This document shows, one piece after another, positions 1-5,671 of a DNA stretch of 6,013 nucleotides (position 1 is the stretch's first letter; each line of letters opens with the position of its first letter). The DNA is from Parafilimonas sp. GTDB lineage: Bacteria > Bacteroidota > Bacteroidia > Chitinophagales > Chitinophagaceae. The notes beneath the pieces are model-generated. The model ran no database searches. It saw only the letters and a program-made list of their open reading frames with translations, and was not told where the DNA came from. The stretch spans positions 1-6,013 of the forward strand of contig JAICKT010000277.1 in the NCBI GenBank assembly GCA_025927795.1. Reading direction: 5' to 3'. The translations under genes were made by a program, and so were the position numbers.

Positions 1-68
1 AATGGTGTTTGAGCGTTTGCAAAAAAATAAATTGCACAAAAACTTACTGCCGCAAAAATCTTTTTCAT
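1..68 (-). CDS. N-terminus of a secreted protein, cut by the window edge
   Basis: Only the first 22 codons are present, plus two bases of the next. They read MKKIFAAVSFCAIYFFANAQ followed by TP. This is a textbook Sec signal peptide: two lysines, a hydrophobic core from about residue 4 to 16, and a likely cut at A-N-A|Q near residue 19, a form very common in Bacteroidota. The start lies 33 bp downstream of the hexosaminidase stop on the same strand, so co-transcription is likely. No Shine-Dalgarno sequence is seen; the leader is A/T-rich as usual in this phylum. The mature protein lies outside the window, so its function cannot be named. The position suggests another exported protein of the same operon. 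Confidence 0.7.
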   Translation of the reverse strand, partial: MKKIFAAVSFCAIYFFANAQTP

Positions 69-101
69 TAAAAATATTTTCAGCAATGATGTTTTACTTA
101 T

Positions 102-2063
102 TTAATCATCATCATCATTTCTATGTTCTGCTCTTCTTCTTAATTCATCTAATGGCATTGAAATCATTCTGCCGATAGGTTTTCCGTCGCGATATGTAAT
201 CACTTTTATCTGTGTTGCATAGTTAGGAACACTTAATGGTTCTTTATAAACAGGATAAAATTTATCAGGATATGAATTATCGAAACTGTAATGAATTTCT
301 AATCCGTTCACTTCATTCTTCAATGTAATTTTTAATGTGCTGTCTGCATTTAATGATGGAATAAAATCCGGATCATACATGCTTGGCGCATATTTTACTT
401 CTTCCACATCAAACCTTTTAAATTGCGCTTCCACTCTTCTTACAAAATCATCCCAGTTTTTATTTTGATTGGGCGACCATGTATCTTCTGCAATGGCAAA
501 AGCACGTGGCCATGTCATATACTCTGCTTGTCTGAAATTAAATACCTGTTCAGTCCATAAATTTCCCTGTGCACCGAGAATATATTTTTGATATTCATCA
601 GGAAGCCCTTTTGGCATCGGGTCGAAACTATACACTTTATTTAAGCGCAATGATGCATATACATGCGGTTCCATTAATCTATCACTTTGCATGTAATCGA
701 GATATACATATTCTGTTGGGCTCATCACAACATAATGACCCATCTTTGCTGCAACAGTACCACCATCAACATTCTCTTTTGCACCGGTAGCAGAAACACC
801 ATCATGTGCACCGCGCCAGCTCATCACGGCAGCATTGGGTCCGATACCACCTTCCAAAATTTCATCCCAGCCCATAAACTTTTTACCTTTTGATTCAACT
901 ATTTTTTCCAAACGTTTTTCAAAATAACTCTGCACTTCTTCATACGTTTTTAAATTTTCTTTTTTCATTAATGCCGTTATTGCATCACTGCTTTGCCAGA
1001 AAGTTTTAAAAGTTTCATCACCACCCATGTGTATGTATTCGAAAGGAAATAATGCGGCAACTTCAGTTAATACTTTATCTAAAAAATCATACACGTTTTC
1101 ATTGGCAGGGCAAAGATTATCATCATAGATTGCAGTGTGCGTACCCCAATCCTTTATTGATTCTCCGGATGCAACACCAATATTTTTTACACCATTTGAA
1201 CAAGAGAGTTCAGGATATGCGGCGATGGCTGCAAGACTATGACCAGGCACATCAATCTCGGGCATAATATTTACAAAACGTTCTTTTGCATATTGCACCA
1301 TTTCTTTAATATCATCCTGCGTATAAAAGCCACCATAAGTGCGCGTTGCATTTGGCGGCGGTACAGGAAAAGTTCCAAATTGCCCAACACCCGGAACGCT
1401 CCATGCGCCAACTTCAGTAAGCTTGGGTAAAGATTTAATTTCAATGCGCCAGCCTTCATCATCTGTTAAATGCAAATGCAATAAATTAAGTTTATATTTT
1501 GACATCTGATCGATATATGCTTCCACTTCTTTTTTTGTAAAGAAATGACGCGCTACATCAAACATTAAACCTCTCCATCCAAAACGCGGATAATCTGTAA
1601 TCTCAACACAAGGCGCTTTCCATTCAACATTTTTTACCAAGACACTATCTTCAATTTGCGGAGGAAACAACTGCATTAATGTTTGCACACCATAAAAAAT
1701 TCCTGCCGGTTTATTTGCTTTAATTGTAATTGTTTTTGGTGCAACTGATAAAGTATAACCTTCATCACCCAATGTTTTATTTTCTGTTTTATTCAACTCT
1801 AATTTTATAACAGCATTTGCTGCATTGCCTGAAACTGAAACTTTATAACCCGTGGGAACTGATAATCTTTTTTGCAGATCAACAAGCGTTTGCTTTAAAT
1901 CGGTGGTTTCAACGGTTTGTATGGTGATGTTATGCGGCAAAATAAATGAACCCTGCTTTTGTTCAAGTTTTACCGGCTGCGGAACAATTGCGATAGATGA
2001 ATCAATACAAAACGCTGTTGTGCTAACAACAATCAAACAAATAAATAGAAAGAATTTTTTCAT
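102..2063 (-). CDS. Secreted beta-N-acetylhexosaminidase, glycoside hydrolase family 20
   Basis: This 653-residue exported enzyme should remove terminal beta-linked GlcNAc/GalNAc from chitin oligomers, glycans or peptidoglycan fragments, by the substrate-assisted mechanism known for GH20. Visible order: signal peptide (about 1-19, possible cut A-F-C|I); GH20b-type N-terminal alpha/beta domain (about 24-150); TIM barrel from GWRGLMFDVARHF (162-174) to about 550; small C-terminal beta domain (about 560-637) resembling the chitobiase/hexosaminidase C-terminal domain. The catalytic pair is D349-E350 in HMGGDE. R164, W399 (GWDE), W416 (SWRG), Y454 and the NLWTE motif (501-505) fit the family's sugar pocket. 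Length is normal for Bacteroidota GH20. I chose the ATG at 2063 because it gives the signal peptide directly. An in-frame ATG at 2153 would add 30 residues before it and overlap the upstream gene. The protein ends in four Asp. Family assignment is secure; the natural substrate is unknown. Confidence 0.96.
   Translation of the reverse strand: MKKFFLFICLIVVSTTAFCIDSSIAIVPQPVKLEQKQGSFILPHNITIQTVETTDLKQTLVDLQKRLSVPTGYKVSVSGNAANAVIKLELNKTENKTLGDEGYTLSVAPKTITIKANKPAGIFYGVQTLMQLFPPQIEDSVLVKNVEWKAPCVEITDYPRFGWRGLMFDVARHFFTKKEVEAYIDQMSKYKLNLLHLHLTDDEGWRIEIKSLPKLTEVGAWSVPGVGQFGTFPVPPPNATRTYGGFYTQDDIKEMVQYAKERFVNIMPEIDVPGHSLAAIAAYPELSCSNGVKNIGVASGESIKDWGTHTAIYDDNLCPANENVYDFLDKVLTEVAALFPFEYIHMGGDETFKTFWQSSDAITALMKKENLKTYEEVQSYFEKRLEKIVESKGKKFMGWDEILEGGIGPNAAVMSWRGAHDGVSATGAKENVDGGTVAAKMGHYVVMSPTEYVYLDYMQSDRLMEPHVYASLRLNKVYSFDPMPKGLPDEYQKYILGAQGNLWTEQVFNFRQAEYMTWPRAFAIAEDTWSPNQNKNWDDFVRRVEAQFKRFDVEEVKYAPSMYDPDFIPSLNADSTLKITLKNEVNGLEIHYSFDNSYPDKFYPVYKEPLSVPNYATQIKVITYRDGKPIGRMISMPLDELRRRAEHRNDDDD
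106..119. repeat. ATC trinucleotide run at the end of the hexosaminidase gene
   Basis: Four tandem ATC units plus a partial unit lie immediately inside the stop codon. On the coding (minus) strand they encode the terminal Asp-Asp-Asp-Asp tail. It is a short microsatellite that could change length by slippage without touching the catalytic domain. No function is claimed. Confidence 0.6.
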
Positions 2064-2139
2064 TACGGCTGTTTTAAAAATTTCGCAATAAAAATAAGGC
2101 AAGAATGGTATAAACAATTTTGTTCTTTTAAATATGCAA
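2064..2139 (-). other. 76-bp spacer between the transglutaminase-like and GH20 genes
   Basis: This AT-rich spacer holds no hairpin strong enough to be a terminator and no clear Bacteroidota promoter (TTTG, about 19-21 bp, TAnnTTTG). It is open in the frame of the hexosaminidase, so an N-terminally extended product starting at 2153 cannot be excluded by sequence alone. The most economical reading is an untranslated operon spacer. Confidence 0.4.
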
Positions 2140-3201
2140 TTAATTTTTTGCAACGATGTCTTTAATTTTTATTGGCGGGAAATTAAAAGGCTCTCTTTCT
2201 ATGTTGAGCTTATAACGCAGTATTATATCACCCTTATAAATTATCTGCAGCCATTGCGGATTTTGTGAAGTAGCATAGTAAGTACAGGAAATATGATCAC
2301 CATTTATAACTGCAGTTTTATTTATTAATGAAGATGAATCAGCCGCAGCAATTTGAATAGAGTCGGGTGAGGTAACATCAGAAAGCGATAATGTTTTCTT
2401 TTCATCAGTAGTTTGTAATTCTATTTTAATACTGTCGCCAACATGCATATGAATAACTCCTTTTGCCGGAGAATAAGAAATTATTTTATAGTGATCGAAT
2501 GCAGTCTGTTTAAAGGGAGAGTTTTTAAATTCAGATATTGTTGGCGGATTATCTAATAACGTCCATCGCACATCTTCCGGATAATGATCTTCAATAAAAT
2601 ATTTTGGTGGTGTTAAAAAATAGTAGTCATTATAATCTTTTATAAACTGGGTGCCTGAAAAACTTAAATAGCCGCTTGCCCAAGTTGCATCAAGCAAATA
2701 CCAATTACTGTCAATAAAAACAGCATTCCAGTTATGGTTACATTTAAATTGTTTCGAGGCATTCAAATTTGTTTTTGCGTACCCTGTTATAATCTCACTT
2801 TTAATTCCTGCAAAATCACACAATGCTTTAAATAATCTTGCATACCCTGCGCAAACCGTTTGCTTTCGTTTCAATACAATGCGAGCTACTCTCTCATCTA
2901 AAGAACGTAGGCCGGGCAAACTGTCTTCTGCAGATTCAGCACCATCATCATGATAAATCGTATGATAAGGCTGAAAGCGTAAAGTGTTATATTCAATGTG
3001 TTCAGTTATCCAGCGAAAAATGGAGCGTACTTTTTCAAGATCGGTTGTATAAGGTTCGGTAAGTAGTTGCGATAATGTATCCGGTGATGTGCACTCTATA
3101 TTTCCAACCCGCCAATCAATTGCAGAAAAATTTACAGATTTAGTTTGTGAAAAACAAAAAGTAAAAAAGAATAACAGCAGGCAACAAATCAACAGTTTCA
3201 T
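2140..3201 (-). CDS. Secreted transglutaminase-like (KY-type) protein
   Basis: This 353-residue exported protein has a transglutaminase/cysteine-protease fold. A hydrophobic signal peptide MKLLICCLLLFFFTFCFS precedes Q19. An alpha-helical lead (RSIFRWITEHIEYN, about 59-72) is followed by the core: C117 in RKQTVCAGYARLFKALC, H156 in CNHNWNAV, and D171 in YLLDATWASG. This is the expected Cys-His-Asp triad with the usual aromatic neighbours. The following stretch FLTPPKYFIEDHYPED (about 195-210) is typical of the KY/kyphoscoliosis-peptidase-like branch. Residues from about 245 to 340 look like a beta-rich C-terminal domain. Homologues are mostly uncharacterised; cross-linking, protease or amidase activity on periplasmic or surface targets is possible, so no substrate is given. 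I used the ATG at 3201 because it starts the signal peptide; an ATG 18 bp upstream would add MQDLCD. It is probably the first gene of a run with the hexosaminidase, 76 bp downstream. Confidence 0.87.
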   Translation of the reverse strand: MKLLICCLLLFFFTFCFSQTKSVNFSAIDWRVGNIECTSPDTLSQLLTEPYTTDLEKVRSIFRWITEHIEYNTLRFQPYHTIYHDDGAESAEDSLPGLRSLDERVARIVLKRKQTVCAGYARLFKALCDFAGIKSEIITGYAKTNLNASKQFKCNHNWNAVFIDSNWYLLDATWASGYLSFSGTQFIKDYNDYYFLTPPKYFIEDHYPEDVRWTLLDNPPTISEFKNSPFKQTAFDHYKIISYSPAKGVIHMHVGDSIKIELQTTDEKKTLSLSDVTSPDSIQIAAADSSSLINKTAVINGDHISCTYYATSQNPQWLQIIYKGDIILRYKLNIEREPFNFPPIKIKDIVAKN

Positions 3202-3245
3202 ATCACACAAATCTTGCAATAAAATTAATTAAATAAGAAGCAAAA

Positions 3246-3280
3246 GCAATATTGTTTTATTGTATACAGCATAATATTGC
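3246..3280. promoter_or_regulatory. Dyad GCAATATT-N19-AATATTGC in the divergent intergenic region
   Basis: Two perfect 8-bp inverted arms (3246-3253 and 3273-3280) are separated by 19 bp. The spacer contains the palindrome TGTATACA (3261-3268), nearly but not exactly concentric with the arms. The element lies 45-79 bp upstream of the transglutaminase-like start and about 93 bp upstream of the hydrolase start, where an operator would be expected. No regulator is known. AT-rich sequence makes chance dyads common, so this is a candidate only. Confidence 0.3.
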
Positions 3281-3323
3281 GAAGATGAATAACTTAATTT
3301 TTAATTTTGCTTTGAAATGTTAA

Positions 3324-3341
3324 TGCCATTCTTTAATGGCA
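3324..3341. promoter_or_regulatory. Perfect inverted repeat TGCCATT-CTTT-AATGGCA upstream of the hydrolase
   Basis: Perfect 7-bp arms flank a 4-base loop. The repeat ends 31 bp before the hydrolase ATG at 3373, so it would be an operator if it lies at the promoter or a small 5'-UTR hairpin if transcribed. No T-run follows, which argues against a terminator. No convincing -33/-7 promoter pair could be placed next to it. Confidence 0.35.
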
Positions 3342-3372
3342 GATTATTTGAGCCTTTATTTAAAACGATTTT

Positions 3373-4287
3373 ATGCCTTATTTAAAATGTAAAAGCAATA
3401 ATGAAATAATCCAAATTTATTACGAGGATTTAGGAGAAACTAACCCTGTAGTTTTTATACATGGCTGGCCGCTTACACATGCTATGTGGGAATATCAAAT
3501 AACACCAATGCGTGAAGCCGGCTTCAGATGTATAGCTTACGACAGGCGCGGATTTGGTAAATCGGAGCAATCATTAAATAATTATAGTTATGATGATTTA
3601 GCAGATGATTTAAAATGTTTGTTAGATGAATTGAATTTGGAAAACGTAACGCTTATTGGGTTCTCAATGGGCGGCGGCGAAGTGGTTAGATATTGCACCA
3701 AGTATAATTGTGAGCGTGTGAGTAAAATTATACTTGTTAGTTCGGTTGTTCCTTACATGTTAAAAACAGATGATAATGCTGATGGTGTGGCTATAGAAGA
3801 ATTCCAGGAATTTGATAACAATATTAGACAAGACCGTGCAGGGTTTCTTCAGGAATTTGCAAAACATTTTTATGGAGTGAATTTTATTAGTCGCCCTGTA
3901 AGCCAGGGAATTTTAGACTGGACATTCTCGCTTGCATCAACTGCATCGCAAAAAGCAACACTGGCTTGTATGCAATCTTTTGCACAAACAGATTTTAGAA
4001 ATGAGCTTGCATCAATAAAAGTTCCCACATTAATTATTCATGGTGATTCAGATAAAACCGTTCCGATAAAAGCTACCAGTGAGGTAGCAGCCACATTAAT
4101 TCCCGGCGCTTTTTATAAAGTGTACGATGGGGCGCCACACGGTTTATTTATTACCGATAAAGAAAGATTAACAAACGATATTGCTTCTTTTATTACCAGT
4201 GGAACAGTAGATGTAAATGAAACTTATATTTCAGGAGATGTTGACATATTGCCGAGTAATGAAGAAGCATTGGTGACAAGAGATTAA
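3373..4287 (+). CDS. Alpha/beta hydrolase, cofactor-free haloperoxidase/esterase type
   Basis: This 304-residue, probably cytoplasmic enzyme (no signal peptide) has an alpha/beta hydrolase fold. HGWPLTHAMWEYQ (30-42) carries the oxyanion-hole region with the W32 found in the haloperoxidase-like branch. YDRRGFGKS (56-64) is the next conserved strand-turn. The nucleophile elbow GFSMGGGE gives S98, the acid is D227 in HGDSDKTVP, and the base is H256 in GAPHGL. The triad is therefore complete. Relatives are annotated non-heme chloroperoxidases, but the in vivo reaction of most is ester or lactone hydrolysis, so the substrate is not assigned. Homologues usually end close to the equivalent of SFI (272-274). 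Here an acidic tail of about 30 residues (TSGTVDVNETYISG onward) follows. The gene is monocistronic and divergent from the secreted-protein run. It ends 11 bp from the stop of the convergent SLOG-like pseudogene. Confidence 0.93.
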   Translation: MPYLKCKSNNEIIQIYYEDLGETNPVVFIHGWPLTHAMWEYQITPMREAGFRCIAYDRRGFGKSEQSLNNYSYDDLADDLKCLLDELNLENVTLIGFSMGGGEVVRYCTKYNCERVSKIILVSSVVPYMLKTDDNADGVAIEEFQEFDNNIRQDRAGFLQEFAKHFYGVNFISRPVSQGILDWTFSLASTASQKATLACMQSFAQTDFRNELASIKVPTLIIHGDSDKTVPIKATSEVAATLIPGAFYKVYDGAPHGLFITDKERLTNDIASFITSGTVDVNETYISGDVDILPSNEEALVTRD

Positions 4288-4303
4288 TTAAGTAAATCTT
4301 AAT
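4287..4303. terminator. Weak AT-rich hairpin between two convergent gene ends
   Basis: ATTAAG (4287-4292), loop TAAAT and CTTAAT (4298-4303) form a 6-bp stem. It spans the gap between the hydrolase stop (4285-4287) and the pseudogene stop (4299-4301). The stem has only one G-C pair per arm and no clean T-tract directly follows it. It is placed where a bidirectional terminator would be useful, but it is weak. Confidence 0.2.
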
Positions 4304-4830
4304 GTAAGTTTATTATTATAATTTTTGAATCGTTTGAAATCACATCTTTCAGTATTGATATAATAGCACCTGATACGATAAAAACATTTCGGTTATTTAG
4401 TTTTGAAAACAATTTATCATCCTTGTATTTTTTGGCTTTATGGTATTAAAGCCAAAATTAGCTGCTCCACCTATTACTATCATAACCTTAGAATTTGCAA
4501 GAAGATAATTTCGCATTTCGTCTATATTTTTGCCCTCAAAAAAGATTGAGACTGTTCTTTTATCTTTAATTCTTCCTGTAACATTTTTTCTTCTATAAAC
4601 TGTTATAATTTTTGATGATTGATATTGTTCTAAATCTGTAAATAGCCTGTTTAAACTTTCAGCGACTCTAATGCCTGGTTTTCCCCCACCAGAAATAACT
4701 CCTATATTATGCTTAGCTAATTCACTACCAAGAGGTCACAAAGTCTATCATTATTTCTATTAATATGATAACTACCACATATTAAAACATAAGGCACATT
4801 AAAATGAATCAAGGGATTGGAAGCTGGCAT
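4299..4830 (-). pseudogene. Broken SLOG/LOG-like nucleotide-binding protein gene (two frameshifts)
   Basis: No single frame is open here, but three consecutive minus-strand frames join into one coherent protein of about 177 residues. Part 1 begins at the ATG at 4830 and reads MPASNPLIHFNVPYVLICGS then YHINRNNDRLCDL. One missing base near 4732-4734 moves it to part 2: LGSELAKHNIGVISGGGKPG, later IITVYRRKN and VMIVIGGAANFGF. A second missing base between about 4426 and 4446 gives part 3: AKKYKDDKLFSKLNNRNVFI to a stop at 4299. The order ILICGS, ELAKHNIGVISGGGKPGI, ANSKVMIVIGG and AKKY is that of Rossmann-like SLOG/LOG proteins, which bind or cleave nucleotides; those of defence systems such as the ThsA SLOG domain share this layout. 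The gene is probably inactive. Sequencing error or, less likely, programmed frameshifting would be alternatives. Family level is inferred from motifs only; the frameshifted reading itself is firm. Confidence 0.75.
4430..4457. repeat. Perfect 11-bp inverted repeat inside the pseudogene
   Basis: The left arm TTTTGGCTTTA (4430-4440) and right arm TAAAGCCAAAA (4447-4457) are exact reverse complements around the 6-base loop TGGTAT. The repeat lies at or next to the second frameshift of the SLOG-like pseudogene, right where the family's Gly-rich loop leads into the next helix. It could fold as a stem in either strand. It is not placed like a terminator, since the reading continues past it. Confidence 0.75.
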
Positions 4831-4966
4831 GGTTTAAATATACTAATATAAAAAAAAGCCTCTTGAATTATGCCGAAATTATATTATTATAAAACAAACA
4901 TTATCTCTGTTTGGAATGCAGTAGTATGGTTGGCTAAATTTTTGAAACAATGTTATTGATGTATGA
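4831..4966. other. Divergent intergenic region between the SLOG-like pseudogene and the WYL-like gene
   Basis: This 136-bp AT-rich spacer separates two outward-facing starts and must carry the promoters of both. It contains A8-GCCTCTTGAATT (from 4850), which resembles the left arm of the rRNA terminator at 5405-5420 but lacks a matching right arm. A candidate promoter for the plus-strand gene is listed separately. No convincing promoter for the minus strand was found. Confidence 0.5.
4910..4944 (+). promoter_or_regulatory. Bacteroidota-like promoter candidate for the WYL-like gene
   Basis: TTTG at 4910-4913 is followed after 21 bp by TAAATTTTTG (4935-4944). The Bacteroidota housekeeping consensus is TTTG, about 19-21 bp, TAnnTTTG. 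The -33 box and spacing fit; the -7 box has two extra bases between TA and TTTG. Transcription would start shortly before the ATG at 4967, leaving a short leader. Short A/T-rich motifs like these arise easily by chance. Confidence 0.35.
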
Positions 4967-5425
4967 ATGATGATAGTTGAAGCTCCAATAAATTTTAAAG
5001 CAATAATAGAATTAGGTTGCAATGCCATAAAACACAAACATCTTCTTAGTTTTTACTATGAAAGCGAACCAACTAATAAAAATAAAACTGGTAATAAAGG
5101 CTACAGAATTATTCGTCCTTATATGATTTTACCTGAAGCAGGTGTTTTAAAATTAGTAGGTACACCAATCACAGAACTTTCAAAAGAAATAAGTGAGCGA
5201 CAACCCGGACATTATAAAATATCTCAGCTTGAACAGCGTCTGCAACAAAACCAGTTTGAAGTATTATCAGACAGATTTGTCAATCCAGGCATTATGAGAA
5301 GTATGGTTACAGACACGCAAAAGACTCCTATCTATAGGTTTATCTATAATAACGAGAACCCAAAGGATGTCAGAAGTAAATGGTTAAAGCTTAAGTATAT
5401 AAATAAAAAAGCCTCTTCAAATTGA
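4967..5425 (+). CDS. Small stand-alone WYL-like domain protein
   Basis: This 152-residue cytoplasmic protein has no signal peptide or membrane segment. The pattern of its first 100 residues resembles a WYL (Sm-like beta-barrel) domain: helix IIELGCNAIKHKH, strand LLSFYYES (27-34), RIIRPYMILPEAGVLKLVGT (47-66), then HYKISQLEQ (82-90) and FEVLSDRF (97-104). WYL domains bind nucleotides or other ligands and usually sit behind an HTH domain; here no HTH precedes it and only about 45 residues follow. The Trp-Tyr-Leu triplet itself is not conserved, so the assignment is tentative. The ATG at 4967 is used; a second ATG follows directly. The gene diverges from the SLOG-like pseudogene and converges on the rRNA operon. 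Its stop codon lies inside the operon's terminator hairpin. It may have been the regulator or partner of the broken neighbour. Confidence 0.8.
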   Translation: MMIVEAPINFKAIIELGCNAIKHKHLLSFYYESEPTNKNKTGNKGYRIIRPYMILPEAGVLKLVGTPITELSKEISERQPGHYKISQLEQRLQQNQFEVLSDRFVNPGIMRSMVTDTQKTPIYRFIYNNENPKDVRSKWLKLKYINKKASSN

Positions 5426-5435
5426 AGAGGCTTTT
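5407..5435. terminator. Strong bidirectional intrinsic terminator of the rRNA operon
   Basis: AAAAGCCTCTTC (5407-5418), loop AAATT and GAAGAGGCTTTT (5424-5435) form a perfect 12-bp stem. On the minus strand the stem runs straight into a T6 tract, 6 bp past the 5S 3' end, so this is the rRNA operon terminator. On the plus strand it ends in T4 and can stop the WYL-like transcript. The left arm encodes that protein's last residues, and the stop TGA (5423-5425) straddles the loop and right arm. Confidence 0.92.
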
Positions 5436-5441
5436 AATAAA

Positions 5442-5552
5442 TACGGCAGCTACCTACTCTCCCGCATTTCTTTGCAGTACCATCGGCCATGAGGGGCTTA
5501 ACTTCTCTGTTCGGTATGGGAAGAGGTGAACACCCTCGGCAAAACCACCATA
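5442..5552 (-). rRNA. rrf: 5S ribosomal RNA, complete
   Basis: The minus strand carries the conserved 5S core: GTTCACCTCTTCCCATACCG, then AACAGAGAAGTTAAGCCC, CCGATGGTACTGC and GGGAGAGTAGGT. The ends were set by helix I: the 5' bases UAUGGUGGUU pair with the 3' bases ending in GCUGCCGUA, about 10 bp including G-U pairs. This gives 111 nt, close to the usual length; each end is uncertain by 1-2 bases. It lies downstream of 23S in the normal 23S-5S order. Confidence 0.95.
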
Positions 5553-5671
5553 AAGATTTAAGATATACGATTGCTGATTTACGATTTATTGTACTACTAA
5601 GCTTCATACATCGTATTTCTTCTATCATACATCAATAAAGTCATATTGGAAAAAGCTTTCTCACAAGAAAA
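5553..5671 (-). other. 23S-5S internal transcribed spacer
   Basis: This 119-bp AT-rich spacer contains no tRNA. A 7-bp inverted repeat, ATACGAT (5565-5571) and ATCGTAT (5610-5616), could form a spacer stem. Two AAAGCTT copies (5653-5659 and 5675-5681) lie near the 23S 3' end, where precursor processing is expected. The exact processing sites cannot be read from this window because the 5' end of 23S is missing. Confidence 0.8.

Noticed and set aside
569..1430. Several plus-strand open frames of 63-73 codons
   Set aside because: They are antisense to the hexosaminidase, rich in His and Ile as expected from reverse reading, and show no domain or start signal.
1271..1462. Minus-strand open frame of 63 codons
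   Set aside because: It is a second frame inside the hexosaminidase catalytic domain with no protein-like pattern.
2005..2063. Lipoprotein signal at the GH20 N-terminus
   Set aside because: The Cys in TAFC is preceded by Phe rather than the small residue of a lipobox, so ordinary signal peptidase I cleavage is more likely.
2064..2153. Upstream in-frame ATG at 2153 as the start of the GH20 gene
   Set aside because: It would put 30 residues, including a second hydrophobic patch, before a complete signal peptide and would overlap the upstream coding end. The ATG at 2063 explains export more simply.
2838..3062. Plus-strand open frame of 74 codons
   Set aside because: It is antisense to the transglutaminase core, whose catalytic motifs explain the sequence.
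3202..3244. TTTG plus AAGATTTG as a promoter for the transglutaminase-like gene
   Set aside because: The spacing of about 25 bp is too long, and the -7-like box lies only a few bases from the ATG, leaving no room for a leader.
4288..4966. CRISPR array, tRNA or insertion sequence in the apparent gene desert
   Set aside because: No regular repeats, cloverleaf or transposase motifs are visible. Most of the stretch is explained by the frameshifted SLOG-like gene.
5434..5628. Minus-strand open frame of 64 codons
   Set aside because: It lies across the 5S rRNA and spacer, and its sequence is fully explained by the RNA gene.
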